Assembly: GCA_017549665.1 (NCBI GenBank)
Contig: JAFYUD010000138.1
Location: 1 to 7,540 of the forward strand
Direction: 5' to 3'
Source: Clostridia bacterium
GTDB lineage: Bacteria > Bacillota_A > Clostridia > Oscillospirales > Acutalibacteraceae
DNA: 7,540 nt
Shown: positions 1 through 5,896 of the stretch, piece by piece
Numbering within the stretch: position 1 is the first letter of the stretch
Layout of the letters: the number at the start of each line of letters is the position of its first letter
The notes under the pieces: generated by a model
What the model saw: the letters and a program-made list of their open reading frames with translations, nothing else
Told to the model about the DNA's origin: nothing
Database searches by the model: none
Program-made: the position numbers and the translations under genes

Positions 1-2905
1 CAGTAAGTGATTCAAGCTGAATATCAAGCTCCATTGCTTCACGTCGTGTAAGCTTATATTCTTCAAAGAGCTTTGTTTCAGTTTCCTCCTGCTCTCTGAG
101 AAGTGCATTTTTCTTCTCTTCCAAACGAACAAGCTCAGCTGACAGCTTTTCTTTTTCCTCTGTCTTTGAACGCTCTTCAACACGAAGCTCATTTGACTGT
201 TTTTCGCAGAATTCACGTTTTACGGTAAGAGACGCAATCTGTGCCTTTGCCTGCTCAATGGTTTTTCTCAGCTCTTCGGATTTACCGTTAAGCTCATCAA
301 TACGAGTCTGAAGCTTTTCATTCTTTTCAAGAGACTCTCTGATTTCAAGGTCGAGCTTGCCGATTCGGTCAGACTGACCGTTCTTTCTCTCTTCAAGGTC
401 TGCAATATGAGCATTGTGATTCTCAATATCACGCATAAATGCAACTATCTGAAGATTTACCTCGGCAATTTCACCGGAAATCTTTTCTCTCTCGTCTGAA
501 AGTAACTGTCTGTCACCTGTCAGCTCCTCAGCCTTACCTCTGTAAAGCTCCATTTCCTTTTCAACTGCCTGACGGTCATTTTCAGCCGATACAATAACAT
601 CTTTAAGCTGTCTGACACGCTCTGCTGCTGTAAGTGTTTCATCAGACAATGCCTTAAGTGCATTTTCGGCAATTGAAAGCTTGCTTTCAACAAGACTCAA
701 TGCACTTTCAGCCTTGATTTTATCCTCCTGCTCTCTGAGAAGGTCACCCTTTACTCCTTCGAGAGCCGCATTGTCTGCGTTATAATCTTCTTTATATTTC
801 TTGAACTGACCTTCAAGCTCTTCGAGAGCCTTTGTATCAGCGTCAATTTCACCGTTTAATCTTTCAATTTCGTTTGCTCTTGAAAGGAAGCCTGAATGCT
901 GAATTTTTGAGCCGCCTGTCATAGAGCCGCCCGCATTTACAACCTGTCCGTCAAGAGTGACAATCTTGAATCGGTAATGATACTTCTTACCGATTGCAGT
1001 TGCAGCATCAATATCTTCTGCAACAACCGTCTTACCGAGCTGAGATTCAATAATCTCACGGTATTTATCATCACAATCAACGAGATTTGATGCAACGTCA
1101 ATATAGCCCTCGCAATCGTCAAGATTGTCCTCGTTTATATCTCTTCCCTTCATAGTGTTCATTGGGAAGAATGTTGCTCTGCCAAGATTATTGTTCTTCA
1201 GGTAATACATAGCCTTCTTTGCATTTTCCTGAGTTTCTGTGACAATATGCTGAATAGCAGCACCAAGTGCTGTTTCAATAGCAAGTGAATACTTATCAGG
1301 AACACTGATAAGCTGTGAAAGAGGTCCGTGGATACCCTTGAGCTGTCCCTGGGAAGCTGCCTTCATAACTGAACGCACACTTCCCTGATAACCCTCCATG
1401 TTCTTTTCCATATCGGAAAGCATACGGACTCTGCTCTTTTTCTGTTCAAGATCAAGTACAGCCTTATCAGTAGTAAATCTGTGCTGCTCCATCTTCTGAG
1501 CCTTTGACTTGACTCTTATCATGTAGCCTGAAACAGAATTTGTGAAGGCAGAGATTTTATCCCTGTGTACTTCAACAACTGATTCACACTGAATCTTTTC
1601 TTTTTTAAGATTCTCAATTTCAGCTTCCTTTGCCTTTATCTCACCGTCAACCGATGAGCGTCTTGACTCGATTTCTTCAAGTGAAGAGGAAGCAGATGAA
1701 TAACGAATATTCACATCACTGAGCTTCTTTGTAAGAGATGCGAGCATATCTGAAATCTTTACATATTCATCAGCAACGTCAATGTCTCTTGCACGCAGTG
1801 AATCGAGCTGACCTGAAAGTGCAGCGATTGCAGAATTCTTTTCATCTATATATTTCTTCAGTTCATCGATTGCGAGCTTTGTGCTTTCAATCTGCTCATC
1901 AATCTGAGCTGAAGACATATTTTCCTGATTTTTTTCTCTCTCAATACGCTCAATCGTAGCCTTATTGTGCTCAATTGAGTTTCTGTTGACGGCAATAAGC
2001 GATTCAACTGAAGCAGTTTCTTCTTCTGCATCGTGAACACTGCGTCTTATTTCGTCAATCTGAACATTTATATTTCTTATATTTTCAGCAGCCTCTTCAG
2101 ATGCAGTGATAATTGCTTCAAGATCCTTTTCAATCTGTGAATAATGCATCTGAGCGACTGTGTATTTGTTGTTCTGCTCACGGATAAGACCTGCTGATTT
2201 ATCAAGGATATCAAGCCACAGACCGATTTCAAGATTCTTTCTTTCTGCGGCAAGTGCAAGGAATTTCTGAGCCTTTTCGCTCTGCTTTTCAAGAGGTCCT
2301 ACACGCTCTTCAAGGCCCGTGAGAATATCACGAAGCCTCAAAAGGTTTTCTTCAGCCTGAGAAAGACGCTTGAGAGCATCTGCACGGCGGTATCTGTAGT
2401 GTGAAATACCTGCCGCTTCTTCAAACATCTCACGTCTGTCTTCACTCTTTGCGGAAACCATATCCTCAATTCTGCCCTGCGAGACCATTGAATAACCGTC
2501 TCTGCCAAGGCCTGTATCCATAAACAACTCATGAATATCCTTGAGTCTGACAGTTTCCCCGTTTATCTTATATTCACTTTCGCCCGAACGATAATAACGA
2601 CGGGTGACAGCAACCTCGTCACTGTCTTTTGAAAGGCGTCTGTCGCTGTTATCAAGACGGAGAGTAACCTCGGCAAAGCCCTGTGCTCTTCTTGTCCTTG
2701 TACCGCTGAAAACAACGTCTTCCATTTTTGAACCACGCAGTGATTTTGTAGACTGTTCACCGAGTACCCATTTGACAGCATCAGCAATATTACTTTTACC
2801 TGAGCCGTTAGGGCCTACAACAGCAGTCATGCCTTTTCCGAATTCGAGCTTTGTCTTATCGGGAAAGGATTTGAATCCCTGCATTTCAAGTGATTTTAAA
2901 TACAT
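1..2905 (-). CDS. smc: Chromosome segregation ATPase SMC, N-terminal 968 residues (C-terminus off the window)
   Basis: SMC dimerises, binds ScpA/ScpB and uses ATP to extrude and align chromosomal DNA loops during segregation. Translating from the ATG at 2905 gives an uninterrupted frame to the window edge. The N-terminal head starts MYLKSLEMQGFKSF. It has a Walker A motif GPNGSGKS at residues 31-38, the conserved VLGEQS..SLRG segment with Arg57, and a Q-loop VSQGRIEDM with Gln143. Residues of about 170-500 are Glu/Lys/Arg-rich and look like coiled coil. The hinge lies at about 500-670, ending in the Gly-rich GGSMTGGS at 659-666. A second coiled coil then runs out of the window. Bacterial SMC is usually near 1,190 residues, so about 220 are missing, including the signature motif and Walker B. 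The start is fixed by a good ribosome-binding site and by homology. It begins 1 nt after the radical SAM stop codon. No in-frame stop was found on a codon-by-codon check. Confidence 0.97.
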   Translation of the reverse strand, partial: MYLKSLEMQGFKSFPDKTKLEFGKGMTAVVGPNGSGKSNIADAVKWVLGEQSTKSLRGSKMEDVVFSGTRTRRAQGFAEVTLRLDNSDRRLSKDSDEVAVTRRYYRSGESEYKINGETVRLKDIHELFMDTGLGRDGYSMVSQGRIEDMVSAKSEDRREMFEEAAGISHYRYRRADALKRLSQAEENLLRLRDILTGLEERVGPLEKQSEKAQKFLALAAERKNLEIGLWLDILDKSAGLIREQNNKYTVAQMHYSQIEKDLEAIITASEEAAENIRNINVQIDEIRRSVHDAEEETASVESLIAVNRNSIEHNKATIERIEREKNQENMSSAQIDEQIESTKLAIDELKKYIDEKNSAIAALSGQLDSLRARDIDVADEYVKISDMLASLTKKLSDVNIRYSSASSSLEEIESRRSSVDGEIKAKEAEIENLKKEKIQCESVVEVHRDKISAFTNSVSGYMIRVKSKAQKMEQHRFTTDKAVLDLEQKKSRVRMLSDMEKNMEGYQGSVRSVMKAASQGQLKGIHGPLSQLISVPDKYSLAIETALGAAIQHIVTETQENAKKAMYYLKNNNLGRATFFPMNTMKGRDINEDNLDDCEGYIDVASNLVDCDDKYREIIESQLGKTVVAEDIDAATAIGKKYHYRFKIVTLDGQVVNAGGSMTGGSKIQHSGFLSRANEIERLNGEIDADTKALEELEGQFKKYKEDYNADNAALEGVKGDLLREQEDKIKAESALSLVESKLSIAENALKALSDETLTAAERVRQLKDVIVSAENDRQAVEKEMELYRGKAEELTGDRQLLSDEREKISGEIAEVNLQIVAFMRDIENHNAHIADLEERKNGQSDRIGKLDLEIRESLEKNEKLQTRIDELNGKSEELRKTIEQAKAQIASLTVKREFCEKQSNELRVEERSKTEEKEKLSAELVRLEEKKNALLREQEETETKLFEEYKLTRREAMELDIQLESLT

Positions 2906-2906
2906 A

Positions 2907-3908
2907 TTATTCCTCGCAAATCAGTCGGACTTCATATACAGAAAGTCCCTCATCGCCTCTTATACGGGCATTTACACCCATAGCACGAAGCTTTTCCAAA
3001 TTTGTTTTCTTCTGTCCCGTCATTTTTGAAATTTCAGACGGACAGACATATATACAAACGTTGCCGTTTATATTTTCCTTTTTAATTATATCAATAACAT
3101 TATTCAGATAAATTCTGCTTTCGCACAATTCTCTGAATGCAGGATGATATGCACCTGCAAGATATCCGTCCTCTACATTGCCTCCTGAGTGAAGCCCCAG
3201 ACGGATTACCTTTATATTATTATCATTGAACATACAAAGCAGCTGTGAACACAGCTCAACAGCCTCATCAAGTGTCTGAGCGCTGTAAACTCCCGATTTA
3301 CAGAGACCTGCAAGCTTTGTATTTTCAAGAATCACAGTCGGATAAATTCTTACTGTATCGGGTTTTATTGCGATGATTTTTTCAGCAGTTTCAATAGCTG
3401 TTTCGTTATCATCACCGTAAAGTCCGGTCATCATCTGAAGACCTAACTCAAAACCGTACGACTTTATAAGTGCAGATGCATTCACAACATCTTCAGCTGT
3501 ATGCCCTCTTTCATTCATCATAAGAACTCTGTCTGACATACTCTGCGCACCAAGCTCAATTGCCGTAACACCGTATTTCTTCAGCTGTGTAAGCACTTGA
3601 GCATCAATTGCGTCCGGTCTTGTTGAACATCTTATTCCACGGAAATACCCGTCTTTGACATAAGCATACGCACACTCAAGAAGATAAAGCATATAATCAC
3701 GGTCAATTGCCGTAAAGCTTCCGCCGAAAAACGCAATCTCACTGTTTTCCCTGTCATAGTCAGACTTTATTGCAACCGAAACTGCATTATCAATATCTTC
3801 TTTTGTAAGACGTGAAGAAGAGCCTGAAATCGTCCTCTGATTACAGAAGCTGCAGGTATGGGGACAGCCCTCATGAGGCACAAACAAGCCCACATTTATA
3901 TGCTTCAT
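2907..3908 (-). CDS. Elp3-like radical SAM protein without an acetyltransferase domain; function unknown
   Basis: A complete 333-residue protein. The radical SAM cluster motif CX3CX2C is at Cys15, Cys19 and Cys22 within the N-terminal stretch VPHEGCPHTCSFCNQ; these cysteines should hold a [4Fe-4S] cluster that cleaves S-adenosylmethionine. Further family blocks are FFGGSFTAID (60-69, SAM contact region), STRPD (95-99), ELGAQSM (118-124), LQMMTGLYGD (157-166) and RIYPTVILENTKL (187-199). The last three resemble the radical SAM part of Elp3, the tRNA wobble-uridine modification enzyme. Unlike full Elp3 (about 450-550 residues), this protein ends soon after the radical SAM core and has no room for a GNAT domain. 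The ATG at 3908 overlaps the rnc stop as ATGA and has no clear Shine-Dalgarno, so translation is probably coupled to rnc. A role in RNA modification is plausible from homology and neighbours but unproven. The family call is firm; the substrate is not known. Confidence 0.93.
   Translation of the reverse strand: MKHINVGLFVPHEGCPHTCSFCNQRTISGSSSRLTKEDIDNAVSVAIKSDYDRENSEIAFFGGSFTAIDRDYMLYLLECAYAYVKDGYFRGIRCSTRPDAIDAQVLTQLKKYGVTAIELGAQSMSDRVLMMNERGHTAEDVVNASALIKSYGFELGLQMMTGLYGDDNETAIETAEKIIAIKPDTVRIYPTVILENTKLAGLCKSGVYSAQTLDEAVELCSQLLCMFNDNNIKVIRLGLHSGGNVEDGYLAGAYHPAFRELCESRIYLNNVIDIIKKENINGNVCIYVCPSEISKMTGQKKTNLEKLRAMGVNARIRGDEGLSVYEVRLICEE
2910..2915 (-). promoter_or_regulatory. Shine-Dalgarno site of smc, inside the last codons of the upstream gene
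   Basis: The coding strand reads GAGGAA, then TAAT, then the smc ATG at 2905. The GAGG core lies 6 nt before the start codon. The same six bases encode the two final Glu residues of the radical SAM protein, so ribosomes ending that gene cover the smc initiation region. This supports translational coupling and confirms the smc start. It is the clearest ribosome-binding site in the window. Confidence 0.75.
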
Positions 3909-4579
3909 AACTTTACGCCCATAAGACGGAGCGCCTCTTTTGCTGCCATCTGCTCAGCCTGCTTCTTGCTTCTGCCCTCGCCGGTACCGATAACATTACT
4001 GTTAAGCTTGACTTCAACAATAAATGTCTTGTTGTGGTCAGGGCCTGACTCGCCTGCCATGAAATATTCAAGTATCTCACCGTGATTTTTCTGCACAATT
4101 TCCTGCAGTGCAGTTTTATAATCGCTGATGACATTTTCTTCAATATCAGCATTTGCAATAAAGTCAAGAACAAAAGATTTTGCAGCTTCAAATCCTGCAT
4201 CGATGTAGATTGCCGCAATAACAGACTCAAACGCATCAGCAAGAATAGAAGGTCTCTCTCTGCCGCCGGTGTTTATTTCACCCTTACCGAGATAGATAAA
4301 ATCACCTAAATTGATTGACTTTGCAAACTTGTGCAATGATTTCTCACACACCATTGCCGCTCTGCGTTTTGTCAGCTGTCCTTCAGGAAGCTCAGGATGA
4401 TTTTCAAACAGAAATTCTGCAGTTATCATGCCGAGCACGGAATCACCGAGAAACTCAAGTCTTTCGTTATATTCAACCTTACCGTTCATCTCATTTGCAT
4501 AAGATGAATGAGTCAGAGCAGTTTTAAGAAGTTTTTTATTCTTGAACTGATGACCGATTATCTCTTCAAAAACTTTCAA
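3905..4579 (-). CDS. rnc: Ribonuclease III
   Basis: RNase III cuts double-stranded RNA with Mg2+, maturing the 16S and 23S rRNA precursors and processing or degrading structured mRNAs and antisense duplexes. The 224-residue length is typical. The endonuclease domain spans about residues 4-140, with the signature NERLEFLGDSVLG at 38-50. By alignment with the E. coli enzyme the metal-binding acidic residues are Glu39, Glu42, Asp46, Asp115 and Glu118, all present. The dsRNA-binding domain covers about 153-222 and ends in the helix KKQAEQMAAKEAL. The start is TTG at 4579, because an in-frame stop (the trmFO UGA) lies four codons upstream and no ATG or GTG would give a full N-terminal helix. Only a weak GAG at 4588-4590 precedes it, so initiation may be inefficient or coupled to trmFO. 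Its own stop overlaps the next gene by 4 nt. Confidence 0.97.
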   Translation of the reverse strand: MKVFEEIIGHQFKNKKLLKTALTHSSYANEMNGKVEYNERLEFLGDSVLGMITAEFLFENHPELPEGQLTKRRAAMVCEKSLHKFAKSINLGDFIYLGKGEINTGGRERPSILADAFESVIAAIYIDAGFEAAKSFVLDFIANADIEENVISDYKTALQEIVQKNHGEILEYFMAGESGPDHNKTFIVEVKLNSNVIGTGEGRSKKQAEQMAAKEALRLMGVKL

Positions 4580-4588
4580 TTTATCAAC

Positions 4589-5896
4589 TCATTCAATAGT
4601 TATAGCTGAGAGAATATCAAGGCTTCTTTTTGCAAGAGCTGCATATCTCTCCTTTTTATCTCTGATTTTCTCCTCAAGAGGAGGAAGAAGACCGAATGAA
4701 GCACCCATAGGCTGGAAATTACTTACATATGTATCACTTATATATCGGCTAAGTGCGCCGATCATGTTTTCGGGAGGAAGAACAACAGTCTCCTCACCGA
4801 GAATACGCTTTGCGGCATTGATACCTGCCATAATTCCTGCCGCCGCAGATTCCATATAACCCTCAACGCCCGTAATCTGACCTGCAAAGAAAATCTCAGG
4901 ATGCTCACGCATTGAGAAGTCTCCGTTAAGAAGTCTGGGTGAATCAAGGAATGTATTTCTGTGCATTACGCCGTATCTTACGAATTCAGCCTCGTGAAGT
5001 GCGGGAATCATAGAGAATACACGCTTCTGTTCAGGGAATTTGAGATTTGTCTGGAATCCCACGAGGTTGTACATTGTACCCTCTTTGTTTTCCTTTCTCA
5101 GCTGAAGCACTGCCCAGGGACGGTGACCCGTCCTGGGGTCTCTGAGACCGACGGGCTTGAGAGGACCGAAGCGGATTGTATCAGCACCTCGTTTTGCCAT
5201 TATCTCTACGGGCATACAGCCTTCGTAAACACGCTTTTTATCAAATTCATGAAGCTCTGCAATTTCCGCATTCACAAGCTCATTATAGAAAGCCTCATAC
5301 TGTTCTTTATTCATAGGACAATTTATATAATCATCCTCACCGCCTCTGTCATATCTTGACTGACAGAATGCCTCAGACATATCGATACTGTCTGCTTCAA
5401 CTACAGGCGCTGCTGCATCAAAAAAGCTTAAGAATGCACTGCCTGTAAGTCCTTTGATGCTTTCTGCAAGACTGTCTGAAACAAGAGGTCCTGCAGCAAT
5501 GATAACCGCATCATAGCCTTCGGGAATCTGAGTTATTTCCTGACGGATGACAGTTATATTTTCATCGTCTTCGATTCTTTTTGTAACAAGTGAGGAAAAA
5601 ATATCCCTGTCAACTGCAAGGGCGCCGCCTGCCGGCACTGCCGATTTTTCGGCACAATCAACGCAGACACTGCCGAGTATTTTCATCTCTGCCTTGAGAA
5701 GGCCCGATGCTGATTCTGTTCTCATTGCCTTGAAGGAATTTGAACAGACAAGCTCACACAGATTCTCCGACTTGTGTGCAGGAGAAAATCTGACAGGCTT
5801 CATCTCAAACAGGTCAACCTTTATTCCTCTTTTAGATAACTGCGACGCACACTCCACACCTGCGAAGCCGCCGCCTATTACTGCTGCTTTATTCAT
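4589..5896 (-). CDS. trmFO: Methylenetetrahydrofolate-tRNA-(uracil-5-)-methyltransferase TrmFO
   Basis: TrmFO makes 5-methyluridine (ribothymidine) at position 54 in the tRNA T-loop, taking the methylene carbon from 5,10-methylenetetrahydrofolate and reducing power from FADH2 and NAD(P)H. It is a cytosolic flavoprotein. From the ATG at 5896 the protein has 435 residues, the usual length for Bacillus-type TrmFO. The N-terminal FAD-binding Rossmann motif is VIGGGFAGVE (residues 6-15, GxGxxG at 8-13). Further hallmarks are HKSENLCELVCSNSFKA (41-57), GPLKPVGLRDPRTG (244-257) and FAGQITGVEGYMESAAAG (337-354). Cys51 and Cys227 match the two cysteines (53 and 226 in B. subtilis) important for methyl transfer. 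Three tandem ATGs (5902, 5899, 5896) precede Asn-Lys; the last is chosen because it fits the family N-terminus and lies 8 nt after a GGA. The frame is open further upstream to about 5965, but that part overlaps topA and does not look like TrmFO. The gene overlaps topA by 8 nt. Confidence 0.96.
   Translation of the reverse strand: MNKAAVIGGGFAGVECASQLSKRGIKVDLFEMKPVRFSPAHKSENLCELVCSNSFKAMRTESASGLLKAEMKILGSVCVDCAEKSAVPAGGALAVDRDIFSSLVTKRIEDDENITVIRQEITQIPEGYDAVIIAAGPLVSDSLAESIKGLTGSAFLSFFDAAAPVVEADSIDMSEAFCQSRYDRGGEDDYINCPMNKEQYEAFYNELVNAEIAELHEFDKKRVYEGCMPVEIMAKRGADTIRFGPLKPVGLRDPRTGHRPWAVLQLRKENKEGTMYNLVGFQTNLKFPEQKRVFSMIPALHEAEFVRYGVMHRNTFLDSPRLLNGDFSMREHPEIFFAGQITGVEGYMESAAAGIMAGINAAKRILGEETVVLPPENMIGALSRYISDTYVSNFQPMGASFGLLPPLEEKIRDKKERYAALAKRSLDILSAITIE

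Noticed and set aside
1..2400. Internally repetitive-looking sequence (many AAGCTC/TTCAAG/CTTTTC words)
   Set aside because: It reflects the Glu/Lys/Leu-rich coiled-coil codons of smc. There is no fixed repeat unit, spacing or CRISPR-like structure.
2604..3029. Plus-strand open frame of 141 codons, antisense to the smc start and the radical SAM 3' end
   Set aside because: It lies opposite two well-supported genes, its product shows no recognisable domain, and the conserved proteins on the minus strand explain the composition.
3085..3113. A TATAAT sequence on the minus strand (3085-3090), a possible internal promoter for smc
   Set aside because: No acceptable -35 hexamer lies 16-18 nt upstream, the region is AT-rich because it encodes Ile/Asn/Lys residues, and it is inside the radical SAM gene.
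4670..4683. Inverted repeat CTCCTC-AA-GAGGAG in the 3' part of trmFO, a possible hairpin or RNase III target
   Set aside because: The stem is at most 5-6 bp with a tiny loop and no U-run follows. It is explained by the Pro-Pro-Leu-Glu-Glu codons, and is too short for typical RNase III cleavage.
4961..5359. Plus-strand open frame of 132 codons opposite trmFO
   Set aside because: It is wholly antisense to conserved TrmFO blocks, and no recognisable domain is visible.
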